A stretch of 15,719 nt of DNA, taken from Terana coerulea (lineage: Eukaryota > Basidiomycota > Agaricomycetes > Polyporales > Phanerochaetaceae). Location: NCBI GenBank assembly GCA_024811115.1, contig JAKOGH010000567.1, positions 1-15,719 on the forward strand. Direction: 5' to 3'. The notes under the pieces were generated by a model that did not search any database, was not told the DNA's origin, and was given only the letters and a program-made list of their open reading frames with translations. Positions 1 through 10,600 of this stretch are shown here, one piece after another (the first letter of the stretch is position 1; each line of letters begins with the position of its first letter). Made by a program: the position numbers and the translations under genes.

Positions 1-832
1 CGACCTCGCCGGCAAGGCCGCCGCGTCGCTCCTGCAGCGCAAGCCCCGCAAGCGGCGCAAACGCCGGCTGCTGTCGCCGACGCCGCCCGCGTCGGACGAC
101 GAAGCGCGCCGCGCGGCGGCGGCGCGAGAAGAAGACGAAGGAGCAGCGGCAGTACAAGAGCGCGCAGTTCGTCGAGGACAGCGACGTCGGCGAGGACGAG
201 TGGACCGCGTTCTTCGCGAAGGAGAAGGACCTGCGCGAGCGCATGCGGCTGCAGGCGATCAAGGACGGGAAGAACCCGGGCATGAAGGCGACGGGCACGA
301 AGAAGCGGAAGAAGAAGGGGACGCGGCTGGCGCGCGCAAGCGCAAGCGGGCAGGTAAGGGCGAGGACGGCGAGAACGGCGACGAGGAGGGCAGTGGCGGC
401 GACGTGGACGCAGAGGAGGCCGAGGAGGTGCAGGCACCGGTCGTCGTGGACTCGGACGCGGACTCGGACGCGGACTCGACGATGAGCCCATGTTCAACCC
501 GTTCGGCTCGCCGAAGGCAAAGTCCTCAACAACGCGGACGTCCCCGGCAGACTCGGTCGAGCAGGCCCCCAAGACAAAGCCCAAGCCCAAGCCCGCCGCG
601 GCCGCGAGCGAAGGCGAAAGCGCAGACACCTGCGCCCGTGTCCGACGCAGACGATTCAGACGACCCCGTGGAAGTGCAGCCATCTGAACCACCGAAGTCC
701 AGTTCGCCCGCGCGGTCGTCGAAGTCTTCGCCAGCGATAGACATATCGGGCGACGATGACGAGGTGGCGGTCATGCCTCGTAGGATCAAGAAAAAGCCAC
801 TGGTTCTCGACATTTCTGACGATGAGGAATAG
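1..832 (+). CDS. TOF1: Probable C-terminal part of a Tof1/Swi1/Timeless-type fork-protection protein (5' partial, broken by 1-nt shifts)
   Basis: Tof1/Timeless works with Csm3/Tipin to pause and stabilise replication forks in the nucleus. Only the low-complexity C-terminal tail is in the window. The diagnostic piece is near 135-235: QYKSAQFVEDSD followed by an acidic and basic stretch (FFAKEKDLRERM), the pattern I associate with fungal Tof1 tails. Then come a Lys/Arg-rich NLS-like block, an Asp/Ser/Glu-rich block, PMFNPFGSPKAK (about 490-525) and a final acidic SIM-like end, LVLDISDDEE, before TAG at 830-832. No single frame holds all of this. The reading moves frame near 110-125, 320-335, 476-482 and 600-625, each by one base, with zero net shift. 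No intron consensus fits these points. The family call rests on tail motifs only; another nuclear acidic-tailed protein is possible. Confidence 0.5.
   Translation, partial: DLAGKAAASLLQRKPRKRRKRRLLSPTPPASDDEARRAAAAREEDEGAAAVQERAVRRGQRRRRGRVDRVLREGEGPARAHAAAGDQGREEPGHEGDGHEEAEEEGDAAGARKRKRAGKGEDGENGDEEGSGGDVDAEEAEEVQAPVVVDSDADSDADSTMSPCSTRSARRRQSPQQRGRPRQTRSSRPPRQSPSPSPPRPRAKAKAQTPAPVSDADDSDDPVEVQPSEPPKSSSPARSSKSSPAIDISGDDDEVAVMPRRIKKKPLVLDISDDEE
449..480 (+). repeat. Short tandem repeat coding for Asp-Ser-Asp-Ala
   Basis: The 12-mer GACTCGGACGCG occurs twice in a row (449-460, 461-472) and is followed by a partial third copy. It encodes the DSDADSDAD acidic run. The third copy lacks one G, which produces one of the frame breaks of the surrounding gene. 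Confidence 0.7.
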
Positions 833-972
833 GATCGTTCGCGACAGTCTTACCTTGCTGTATTGTACTTTACGCTATGACACATCATATGTTTTCTTTT
901 TGCGTTGTGTCACACCGCTGATATTGATATGATAGAAGAGAAAGTATGTGAAGTATCATTGGGACGGTACAA
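833..972. other. Convergent intergenic spacer, TOF1-like gene and DBP4
   Basis: This is 140 bp between two facing stop codons. It is AT-richer than the flanks and must hold both 3' UTRs and polyadenylation sites. I see no strong AATAAA signal and no other gene. Confidence 0.6.
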
Positions 973-3628
973 CTATCGACGGCCGCGTAACAACTGCAAC
1001 GCAAGCTCCTCCTGTTCTGCTAAGCCCGATTTCCGCGCCTTCGCACGCTTGGGAGGCGGCGGCGCGTCGTCTTCCTCATCCGAACTTGGTGGCAAGTCGA
1101 ATTCAGGGCTGACATATCCATCGTCCTCTGCCTCGGCAAGCTCAGGACCGATTGCACCCTCGTCTCCTTCATCGCGCTCGCGCTCCTTGCGTTTGCGCTT
1201 CTTCTCTTGCTTCTTCTCCTTCGCCACCTCCCTGTCCAGCACATCGGCCTCCCTGAGCCTCCCGCGCTCTTCCTCGGCAAACCGCTTCCCAGCCTCCTTC
1301 ACGTCGTTCTGTCCCTGGAAGACCTCCTCCGCAGTCTTCAGCTCGTACAGCTCGTGCGGCCTGCCCTCCTCGTCGAACACGAGCTTGCTGTTCTTCGGCC
1401 CGTCCTTGGCGAGCGCCTTCTTCGACAGCGCCATCTTCTGCTTGCGCTTCGACTTGAAGTCGTGCTCGAGCAGCTCCGCGTCGTTGAGCTCGTGGTCGGC
1501 GCGCTTGAGCGTGATGAAATCGTCGTCCGAATCGTCGTCCGCTAGACGGTCGCCAGCGTGGTCGACGAGCTTGTTGAAGTGCTCGGAGAGGATGTTCTGG
1601 TTTTTGCGTTCAAACATACGGTCATATTTCGTCCGGACCTTGTTTGCCTACGACGTATGTTTGAACCAAGGGACAGCGTTGAGAGGTTGAGGTACTCACC
1701 TTCTCCGGTTTTCTTCAGTCTCCAACGGAACTGTCTCTTCCTCTTCACTGGAGTCGTGCTCGGAGAGGTCATCCTCATCTTCATCGTGACTGCCACTCTC
1801 GTCTGACTCATCCGATTGGCTATCTCCACTGGGCTGGGCAGCAATGGCAGCGTTTGCGGCAACGTGCGATGCATTTTTCTTGAACTTCGCTATCTCCTTA
1901 TTCAGGAACTTGATTTTTGGGAGCACCGGGAAGCCCCAATGATTCCGCAAAGCGCTCGACGGGCAGTTCCTCCAGCTTGAAGATAGACTTATTCTTCTGA
2001 ACGTGGATGGAACGAAGGTAGGAGACAAAAGCCTGCGGAGAATATGGTTCAGCAAGAGGAAGACTGAAGTGATATTGACACCTGCCCGTTGGCCCAGGTA
2101 CTTGATCTCTGGATCCTGGAAACACAGCTTCTGCAATTGATTCTCGACACTGTGCGTCTTGCTTGCTTTGATCTTGATTTTTGCAATCGCAATCCCCTTC
2201 TTCTCCAACGTCGCCTTCATACCTTCTTCCTCGCTTGGGTAACAAGAACAGTAAACCCTTGCCTGCGCTTTCGTACCGCGCAGTTCGTCCCACACGATGT
2301 ATGTAGGTGTCTGCATCCTCCGGTGCGTCGAGCTGCAACACCCAGTCGACGGAAGGGAAATCCAGTCCACGGGCAGCAATATCCGTAGCGAGGAGTACGG
2401 CGTGCTTCATCGACGTGAATCTCTGGAAGGTCGCCAGCCGCGTCATCTGCTTCTGCTTCCCATGGAGATGTAGAAGCGGTATACCCGGGTGCATCTTGCA
2501 GAAGGTCTCAAAGACAAACCGGACCTGCTTGCAGCTAGACAGGAAAACGAGGGTCTTGTTTTGCAAGTGTGTCTTGATGAAGCTGAAGAGCACGTCGAGC
2601 TTCTTATCGAGCTCGGTGATGACGTAATGTTGCTCGAGACTGGCGGGCATGGCACCACTCGTTTCGGTTTCTTGAGTAGAGACGTAAACGGGGTCCTTGA
2701 GCGAGAGGCGAGCAAGGTCGGCGACCGACTTTGTTTGCGTGGCAGAGAATAGCAGTGTCTGGCGGGATTTGGGCAGATGTGACAACAGAGCAGTGAGTGT
2801 ACGATGGAACCCCATGTCGAGTATGCGATCGGCTTCATCCAACACTGTTCAGAGGACGAACTTAAGTACAATGCTTGTGTGAAAAGGTAATTATGACGGA
2901 CCGAGTACTTGCAGGTTATCGGATTCAAACCCAATGGTTTGGTCCATATGCTGCAGAAGTCTACCCGGAGTCGCAACAAGGATGTTCATCTTCGACAACC
3001 GCTCCCGCTCGTCCTTCACATTCCTGCCTCCGATGACCAAGCCAGCTGAGAACGAATGGTAGCCACCGAATGAACGAAGAACTTCAAATATTTGTACGGC
3101 CTGCAGAAGCAGGGTTGGTAAAGTAGATAGGATACCGAGGATATTTTACTCACCAGCTCTCGGGTGGGTGATATGATCAGTGCACCAAGTCCGTCTTGTG
3201 GGCCCCACTTCCGCCTATACAGGATCTCCAGCACAGGTATGAGAAACGCAAGGGTCTTCCCGCTCCCAGTGCGAGCTGCTCCGAGCACATCTTTCCCCTT
3301 GAGAGAGACCGGTAGACTTTTCGCTTGAATGTCGGTCATGTCGACGAAAGACACCTTCTTGAGACCGCGCTTGGTCAAGTCAGAGATGGGTAAGTCAGCG
3401 AACGCTTTCAAGTCTGAGGGAGGTTCCTGTAAAGTATGACATACTGGGTCAATGAATGAGCACTACAAATCTCTGAGCTGCGCAAGCAACTCACATACTG
3501 CATCGCAGCGGCTTCCAGGGCTTCAACCGATTTCATTGCGGCAAATTTCTTGACTTTCGAAGACCGAATACCATTTTGGGGGTGCTGTTTCTTGTTTTTG
3601 GGACCCTAGATGGTCCGGCCTGTGCCAT
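973..3628 (-). CDS. DBP4: DEAD-box ATP-dependent RNA helicase Dbp4 (Hca4/DDX10 family), six exons
   Basis: Nucleolar helicase needed for U14/U3 snoRNA dynamics and 18S rRNA processing in early 40S assembly. Best model, 5' to 3': 3628-3495, 3426-3154, 3100-2902, 2844-2086, 2032-1700, 1647-973; about 790 residues, the usual family length. Motifs in order (approximate residues): Q-motif region TDIQAKSLP, Walker [11 protein letters not shown] (about 100), PTREL (about 132), TPGRLLQH (about 183), [11 protein letters not shown] (about 205), [41 protein letters not shown] (about 390). After the helicase core come the Dbp4-specific YLGQ(R)[10 protein letters not shown] and [10 protein letters not shown] blocks, an acidic linker, [14 protein letters not shown], and a Lys-rich tail. 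The ATG at 3628 has A at -3 and G at +4. Reading frame breaks at 3595-3599 (A5 for A6), about 2235 (one extra base), 1914-1918 (A5 for A4) and at the exon 5 end near 1700 (phase off by one). The family call is certain; whether the breaks are real is not. Confidence 0.95.
2033..2085 (-). other. DBP4 intron 4, apparently with a GC donor
   Basis: To keep the conserved [13 protein letters not shown] in frame, the donor must be GCAGGT at 2085 with the CCGCAG acceptor (phase 0, 53 nt). The nearby GT donor at 2081 leaves a one-base phase error. Given the other indels in this gene, a sequence error beside a normal GT donor is also possible. Confidence 0.6.
2845..2901 (-). other. DBP4 intron 3
   Basis: 57 nt, donor GTCCGT (weak) and acceptor GAACAG, phase 1. 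Removing it gives [12 protein letters not shown], the exact expected context of motif II. Confidence 0.85.
3101..3153 (-). other. DBP4 intron 2
   Basis: 53 nt, GTGAGT to CTGCAG, phase 0. It splits motif Ia of the helicase (PTREL | AVQIFEVL), and the join restores a standard DEAD-box sequence. Confidence 0.9.
3427..3494 (-). other. DBP4 intron 1
   Basis: 68 nt, GTGAGT donor right after the MQY codons and TTTACAG acceptor; phase 0. It joins the short N-terminal exon to the [12 protein letters not shown] exon. Confidence 0.85.
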
Positions 3629-4455
3629 GATGCGGTTGAGTTGGGGCGTAGAGTGAGGGAGGGTTTGAGTGGTGGTACAATCGAAGAAGCAAAAGTCAGA
3701 GCTGAGCGGATTCCGTGTTAGCGCTGATGCCACGTGAGATCTAAAGGAGCAAGCCCGATCGACGAACGCCACAAAGTTGCCATGAGCGAACTTGACGGTT
3801 GATTCAAGTACGTTTTTCAAGGATTCTTGCGTCTGGTAAGAAGCTTAGAACAGGTTCATGACTATATCTCAACAGTGCTACCATATATTAGTACTAGGAG
3901 CAGCCCTGTCTCGAGCGGGCAACCTGTCATGCGCCTATGTACCTTCTCCAAACATAGGGCTCGCTGAGCTTTCAGTGCGCACGCTTATCATGTCAATCTT
4001 GGTGGTGCAGGTCGCAAACTGGGCAGTCAAAATTCGACGTGCGCCAGCAGCAGAATTCCCCAAAGATACTCTGGTGGTGATGTAACGATGTCTACAACGT
4101 TTTTGTGCGTTCACCATCATCCACAACCGCCCTGTTGGTCGAATTGAACTGCAACTTGGTTATACACACTACGATTCGTAGATTAGATAACTCAGTTTGC
4201 GGCATTATCGCCAGTGGGATGGATTATCAACCAAATTTATGGTACAAGCCATGACGATACTGGTAGTCGGGCACTCGTCTGGTCGAATTTTTTTCATGCA
4301 CAGGAATACAGGACTCAAAGACGGCGCGGTGTACTAGAGAAGGGCTGTGGTTAATGGCGAAATACACCTCCTCCGTTTAGCACTCGATTCTAGTCCTTGT
4401 CTTGTTAAATGATTTGCCAACCAAAGGATTTTAGAACATACTACTACTTGATTTT
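3629..4455. other. DBP4 upstream region, no recognised gene
   Basis: About 830 bp upstream of the DBP4 start and downstream of a possible acidic-tailed gene. It should hold the DBP4 promoter. Open frames in both directions are short, without conserved motifs or splice-bounded continuation that I could follow. I see no tRNA, repeat array or clear TATA element. Confidence 0.5.
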
Positions 4456-5590
4456 CTAATTGGACTCTTCGGGCTCTTCGGGCTCTTCGGCCTCTTCCTC
4501 CTCGCTGTCGTCGTCCACCGAATCCCACGGAACGTCCGCTTCTTGCCAGCTAAAGCACAAGCAATGACGTTAGGGGTAGCCAAGGCAATACTCAAGTTGA
4601 TGCACACCTGTTACCCGTAGGGGCATCCGGGTCAGGGCTTGCACGCCCGTAAGGGGGGAGGCGGCTTGATCACCATGGTATGAAAGAGTGGAGTGTACCT
4701 GTTGCAAGCATCTTTTGATATCCTTTGCGAAGATACCTGACCCATTACTATGGGCCCAGGCATGCTCGACTTTCCCTGATCCATCAGGAAAGGGGTTTTA
4801 ATTATGTAGTTCATGTTGTCTATGGTACGCACTCGGGGTTATTCATTGAAAGCGAAGGGTATAATAGGCTGGTATAGCCTATGATACTCTACGATGCATG
4901 GTCTGCTCTATCACGGTCTCTGAGAGCCGCAGGTAGATGCTTTCTTCTCGGGTAGCTTCCGATCGGCTAACTTAATTTTATCAGAGTTTACCTGAGCCTA
5001 TGCGAGAGACCATTTGCTATGGTGTTCTATCCCCGAGCATGTGCGAAGCTGAGGCTCTGCGCTTGCATCTAAAATTGTACGTACCTCGGCCCTTTTCTAG
5101 TGCCCCTTCATCAGCGGCGTGACCTGAATGCCCGAGAGACCAATTCCGGGTCTTCAGGCGTACATAAAGCATGTTGCCTGTCGCATTTGAAGTCCGCCTC
5201 TCTCCTGTATACACCACGGTAAGTCCCAGATTTCACATGTATGGCTACACTCACTGACCACAATGGGGCAGCTTTGCACTGTGGATGGCAATTTCCAGTG
5301 ACTTGCAATGCTGCCATTACCCCATTAATGGTGGCTTTCTGGACTGCTGATGAGCCTGTGTGTTGCTGCCAACGACGACCGCCCCCAGCACTCACTTTTC
5401 TCTACAGGCTTGGAATTTCAGGGCTCCGTACGGGCAGCTGTGTGCGTATGTAAAAATTTTCTTCTTCACCAGGATTTGTAACTGACTATTGATTTCCGAA
5501 GCTCGAGACCTTGGCCTCGAGTACTGGTAGCATAACGGATCGCAGTAGATACTCGTCCCTGTTCTGTACTGCGGGTTACCATGCAATATA
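4456..5590 (-). CDS. Unidentified spliced gene with an acidic C-terminus (exon structure only partly resolved)
   Basis: I do not recognise the product. The firm part is the 3' end: the last exon 4549-4456 encodes WQEADVPWDSVDDDSEEE, then three PEE repeats and SN before TAG at 4456-4458. It follows a good intron (4550-4607: GTGTGC donor, CCCCTAAC branch site, GCTTTAG acceptor), and the exon before it reads PYGRASPDPDAPTGN in the matching phase. Further upstream, protein-like pieces are linked by plausible introns: 5205-5254 (GTGAGT...GTATACAG), 5311-5395 or 5344-5395 (GTGAGT donor), and a GTACGT donor at 5084. One chain keeps frame from about 5490 to 5084 (CPYGALKFQACRE... to ...ADEGALEKGR). 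A C6 run (4653-4658 on +) breaks the frame just upstream of PYGR. The start codon is unknown, and the whole could be two genes or a relic. Confidence 0.35.
4550..4607 (-). other. Intron of the acidic-tailed gene
   Basis: 58 nt, GTGTGC donor, CTAAC branch site about 20 nt before the TTTAG acceptor. The phases on both sides match (AAC AG|C TGG). Confidence 0.55.
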
Positions 5591-6297
5591 ATTTACGTGT
5601 AAATAAATATCATATGATTATGTAATCGATAAGTCGTTCTCCTCCAATCCGGCATTTTGATCCACGCGTCGTGTAGCTGTTCATAGCGAGTCATAGCAAA
5701 GGCACGATAGCCCCTGTTACAGCCCGTAGCAAAACCCCAGGTATGTAATACAATATATGCTGAGGAAGCCAATGGTGCTATCATTGCTATACGCCCTATC
5801 TAACATAATATAGACTAGAACCACTTTCGCGATGTCCTACAAGTGCGAGATCCGCATTAACCGCGACTTGGATACATTCCTCTTCTATTGAGAGGTTGAG
5901 AAGTTGATTAGTAGCTCATGGCGTGTACACCAAGTTCAACTGACTCACTTTTGTTGGAAAGGTACATGATATAGCCATCGCGATCGGAAAATCTGCGTAA
6001 CAAGCAGCTTCTCTTTCAGAATATGCTTATAAGTTATTGTTGCCCTGCAGCGCTGCCTTGCTCAAGTAAGCGTTCAAGAAAGAAGTTGGAACCATGATCA
6101 TAGTCGTATTGTGCATGATCAGAAATACCCTCTCCACTTCTGAAATTGAATCTCAACCTCCCCACCCACCGCCTCCCAGTCCGTTGAGAGTGCTGTACAA
6201 ATACAAATGAGCCCTTAGCATGTAGTATATATGTGTTGTTGCGCCTACCCTTTAGCTGCTACATCGTTCGTTACGTTCTTTCGCGTCACGAGAGCAG

Positions 6298-6311
6298 ATG
6301 CTATATAGCAT
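6298..6311. repeat. 14-bp perfect palindrome with a TATA core
   Basis: ATGCTATATAGCAT is its own reverse complement. It lies in a gene-poor segment and could be a dimeric factor site or chance. Confidence 0.4.
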
Positions 6312-7330
6312 TTCTAGAGGGGCAGTCTGAATGCTATGGCCCGCGGCGATCTCTGCAGTTGCTTCATGCTCATATATGTTGCCGACTTTGATGAACTCCC
6401 TGTCTCTTTATCAATTTCCCCCGAAGTCGCCTGCCTAACAAGTGAATTCAGCACAGGCCACGTCAATCACTCAGTGAAATCCAATGGGCACCTCAATAGC
6501 AATCAGTGGGTTCTAATTCCCCATTTTGACGACGCTTGTTTGATAAGGTCAACATACTTGCGCCAAGCCGGCTTAGAATGAAACCAGCCCATATCGAAGA
6601 AGGAGTACTAGGCGGAAGTGATAGTAAACGTCTTGAGCTTCAAGCGCAGTTTATGGGACGCGTTGTACGGGTGGTTGAGTGACAACAAGTTTAGTATCTC
6701 TGCTTATATGAGTGAGTGGTACTATCAGACGCTGAATCGCTTGATACAGTTCCACAACGAAAGTTTCGCTAACACGCACCGATCCGAAGTTCCCAGAGTT
6801 CTAGAAAGGCCGATATTAGCTGGTATCACCATGCCATACAGGGTCTGCCAAGGGTCTGCCATTCAGAGAAGCAACCGACTCGACACGTCTATAGCTCCCG
6901 GACGCCACTCATGGGACCTGGGTGGTAGCAGAAGAGTGTCAGCGAGTGTTCCAAGGGCATCTAAATGCACAGATGAGCGACATAGGCCCGGCTGTGTGTG
7001 GATGTCACAGTATATAAATTTCGGACTTGACCAAGTCAGTACTATAGTAGAGTTAGTGATTCAGCCCTTCGCCTCAACTACTATTTGACCGGAATCGCTC
7101 ACTTTACTCATCATTAATGCTGGAACAGAGTGAATACGCCGTCTCCCTTGTGAAGAGTTGCGTTCAAGCAAGCTTTAAGCTTCCGCTCAAGTTCAGGTTA
7201 TTGCAGATGTTCAAAACGCCCGATGCAGCAAGTACTCCAGCTCTGCGCGCCTTGATAATGGGGACAATTGGCAACTCCCGACGACACCGCAGCCAAGTAT
7301 GAATCGGAATTCCACTTACAATTTTCAGTT

Positions 7331-7350
7331 TTGAAGCTTGAAGCTTGAAG
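7331..7350. repeat. Short direct repeat of TTGAAGC
   Basis: A 7-nt unit is repeated almost three times (TTGAAGC TTGAAGC TTGAAG). It is too short to call a mobile-element end. Confidence 0.5.
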
Positions 7351-7620
7351 TATATAGCGTGCATGGCTTACTTAATATTGAATGCTCTGCGGACTTCCTG
7401 CACCTTGACGGACGTGCTGACATGAGCTTCGTTGAAAGCAAACGCGAGAGAAAGAGCGTACAGCTCGCCACCATTTAAGAAATGTGAAGCCCTACCTCTT
7501 TGTTGCCTCCAAGTCTCAGAGTCTGGTCCTGGTACCAATACGATGACGTGCTACAGATGTGGCAGCAATGAAACATAAGAAAACATCAGTAGCGCTTTGA
7601 CAAGAAATCTGTTGTACGGC

Positions 7621-10600
7621 TTATGCTCCTAGGTGTATGTAGTTTACCCATCGCTCCAGACTGTCCTTCTCGTGTTTAAGTTGTTTCCGCTAACTTTGTC
7701 GTTGCCACAGACAACGCCTCGCGCCGCTTCGCTTGTAGCCCATCTCCGGCAGGTAGTCTCCGGATTTGTCGCTAAGCATTTCCTTGTAGAAGTACTTCGT
7801 GATATTTGGTCCGTCTGCATCTCTCATCTCCCACATTGTCCCGACAACGCTGTGGAAGCCCGAAGACTGCATGGCTGCTGCAAGATGAAGAGCCTCCTCG
7901 GATGCGCTGTCAGGTGTTTGCTCTGCAGAATGACAAGCAGAAAGGAATGCGAATTCAGCATGGGGTATGCACGATCTGATGATCTCGAGTAGCGTGAGGC
8001 ATTCCTGGTTGAAGAGCTTGAACGAGGAGTCGAAGGGTTGCCCACGAGCGAGCCGTCCATGGCAGGCAAGGTGCGTCCAGTTCGTATGCTTCAGCTTTTG
8101 ATTACTTTGTCGGATGTTGTGTCTGCTTCCTGGATGACTTGCAAGTCTACAGTCATCTTCTCCAGTTTTCGGAGGACATCCAGCTCTTCGCCTGCCTCGG
8201 GTAGACTATCATCAACGCGAGCAACGGCAAGAAGCTGAGGTCTATCCCGTCTAGAGGCACCGTGGGGACGTGAACGAGCCTCGATCAAGGCTGCGAGAGT
8301 CGATGTGTAGGAACAAGTGTAAAGCTCACAGAGGTATTTTGGCGGTTTGGAATGGTAATCCCGCGCGGCATGAAGCGGTAATCCGCAGAGTACAGAGGTA
8401 GGGCACCACCAGATCCGCGATTTGGGTGCAACCTGCAAACACTTCAGTTCCTCAACAACGGGACCAACGAGCGAGTCCCATAGAGCTTCCAGAGTGCGCT
8501 TCAATGTATCTCGGTACACCGTCGGTGCCGTCCCAAGCTGTTCACCAGTGCGTGCCTTGAGAAGATCCTCTGATAGAGACTTCATATCCTCGTAGAAGTT
8601 CGGGGGTAACGGTAAACACTTGACTGTTCGCTGATGCAGTATCAAGACGTCCGAGCGATACTGGTTGTGATTGACGATGATGATGGGTCCCTCTGCTGCT
8701 GCATCCTGGAGTACGCCGAACTGTGGCATTCGAAAGAAATCCTGGAAACCTGGCTTCTGCCTAATTCTCTCGGCGATTTTGTCCAATTTGGCGACCAGCA
8801 CCCGTTTCTCCTTCAACACAGTGCCGAACCGGTCTTGTAGTAAGCCTTTGCCAGGAGCTAACGAGGTGTTAGCAAATGGGCGTGATGCAGTGGCCAGCAC
8901 ATCAAGAGCTTCGATGGTTTGTACAAACTCTTCGCGTAGAGAACTCTCGTTCTGGTCCGCAAGCCGGTCCTCGAGAGAAATTCGGAAGCGCCGTACTTCT
9001 GACCAGAGGAGTGCTCTTCCTCCCTCAAGCATCTCTACCGCAGCGGATATGTCGTTCTGCTCGATTGCGTATGCTGCACCATCCAGCAAAAGCGACGGTT
9101 CCACGCGATGGAACACATGTTGCATCTCCAGAGTAGGGTAGATAGTTAAAGCGTGTTGTACCAGCTTCGAGTAAGTCTTGTACGCCTCCATGATAGTTCC
9201 GGCGGACACGAAACTCTCTCCGTGCCCACGTCCAAGCTGTACTAAGAGTGAAGCAGATTTCAACTGCGAGGGTACTGTTCCGGCCGTGGGCGAATGGAAA
9301 GTACACTTGCCCAGCAGTTGGATGCACTCTTCTAGGCGCTCAGCGTGGGCAGTATGATCGGAAGAGGGAGTGGGGGATATGGAAAGGTACGACTCGTTGA
9401 GACTGCTGGCGAGCGCATGCATTGTGTAGAGGTGGGCGGTGTCCTCTGTGTCTTCTGCGGGATACATAGCAAGGGCATCACGGTGGTAGGCAATAGACTC
9501 GTTGATGTCGCCCGTCTGACCAGTACGCCGGAAACGCTCCCTCAACGCATCTCCAAGGCAATTCAGTGTGGCATATCGGCCTGCGTGGCCAGAGGGACAC
9601 AGAGCAAGGGCGTCGCGGTGGTAGCTCACGGATTCCTCGATGTCATTTATGCTCCCGGTACGTCGGAAACGATCCCTCAACGTAACTCCCAGGTCAGCGA
9701 GCGAGTAGTGACGATCTGCACGTCCAGAAGGACACAAGGCGAGGGCATCGCGCTGATATGTGATGGAGTCCTCGATATCCTGCATATCACCAGTTCGTTC
9801 AAACCTATCTTTCAGTGCGGCTCCCAGATTGACTAGAGACGGATACTGATGGGTGTGACCAGATGGATGCAAGGCAAGGGCGTCGCGGTGGTAAATGATG
9901 GACCGCTCAAGATCCTCTAGTTGACCGGTGAGTTGGAAACGATCTCGGAGGGTCATTCCAAGGTTGATCATCGAGATATGCCGGTGAGGGTGCCCAGAGG
10001 GACGCAAATCGAGGGCATTGCGGTGGCACGTAATGGAATCTTCAATGTTCTCCATTTGACCGGTCCGTCGAAAAAGAAGTCCCAGCGCAATCCCTAGATC
10101 GTTCAACGCTCTGTCCCGGTTTGGGTGCCCTGAGGGACGTAAAGCGAGAGAATCGCGATGGCAAGTAATGGACTCTTCAATATCCTCCATGCGACCGGTC
10201 AGCTGAAAGCTGCCCGCCAGCGCAAGCCCCAGGTTACCCAGCGATGAGTGCCTCTCGGGATGTCCAGAGGGGCGCAAGGCGAGGGCGCCGCGGTGGCAGG
10301 TGACGGCCTCTTCTACATCCTCCACCTGACCAGTCTGCGCGAAACCCTCTACCAGCGCATTTCCCAGACTGTCAAGTGAGAGGTGTCGATAACCGTTTCC
10401 AGGAGGACATAAGCCGAGAGCCTCCCGATGGTAGGCGATAGACTCCCCAAGATCCTCCGCTCGGCCAGTCCACTTAAAACGAATGTTCAGCGCGCGTCCT
10501 AGCTCGATCAGCGAAAAGCGCCGGTAAGCATGCCCGAAGGGACACAAAGCGAGACCTTCGTGGTAGTATGTGATGGCCTCCTCGATGTCATTTATCTGGC

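Larger units (their letters stand above)
5800..7492 (-). pseudogene. Possible unidentified spliced gene or gene relic downstream of the CHAT gene
   Basis: No single frame is long, but several - strand segments read like protein and end at splice-like sites. The best intron is 5885-5948 (64 nt): GTGAGT donor, CTACTAAT branch site, CTCAATAG acceptor. Around it, in matching phase, are FSDRDGYIMYLSNK and EECIQVAVNADLALVG, ending at TAG near 5798. Other pieces: SETFVVELYQAIQRL with TKLVVTQPP (about 6650-6790), joined through a GTACAA...CCGCCTAG gap to YSFFDMGWFHSKPAWRKY (about 6520-6610), and GGELYALSLAFAFNEAHVS (about 7370-7460) with C/G-ending codons. I could not assemble these into one open model or assign a family. 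Stops and frame changes between them suggest decay, further introns, indels, or chance open frames. It lies on the same strand as, and 3' of, the TPR-CHAT gene. Confidence 0.22.

Noticed and set aside
905..1690. Long + strand open frame rich in Ser, opposite the DBP4 3' exon
   Set aside because: It is the antisense shadow of the charged DBP4 tail, which has clear family motifs on the other strand.
5500..5525. CTCGAG...CTCGAG imperfect palindrome
   Set aside because: Short and imperfect, with no associated duplication or element; consistent with chance.
6361..6540. Faint resemblance of a - strand segment to an aegerolysin-type domain
   Set aside because: Only scattered residues match, the characteristic WDCPWGS motif is absent, and the frame is not continuous.
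6336..7088. + strand open frames of 81 and 156 codons
   Set aside because: No recognisable motifs, no splice-bounded continuation and unremarkable codon use; the opposite strand holds the more protein-like segments.
8671..9836. + strand open frames opposite the CHAT and TPR region
   Set aside because: They mirror the repetitive - strand coding sequence and show no independent motifs.
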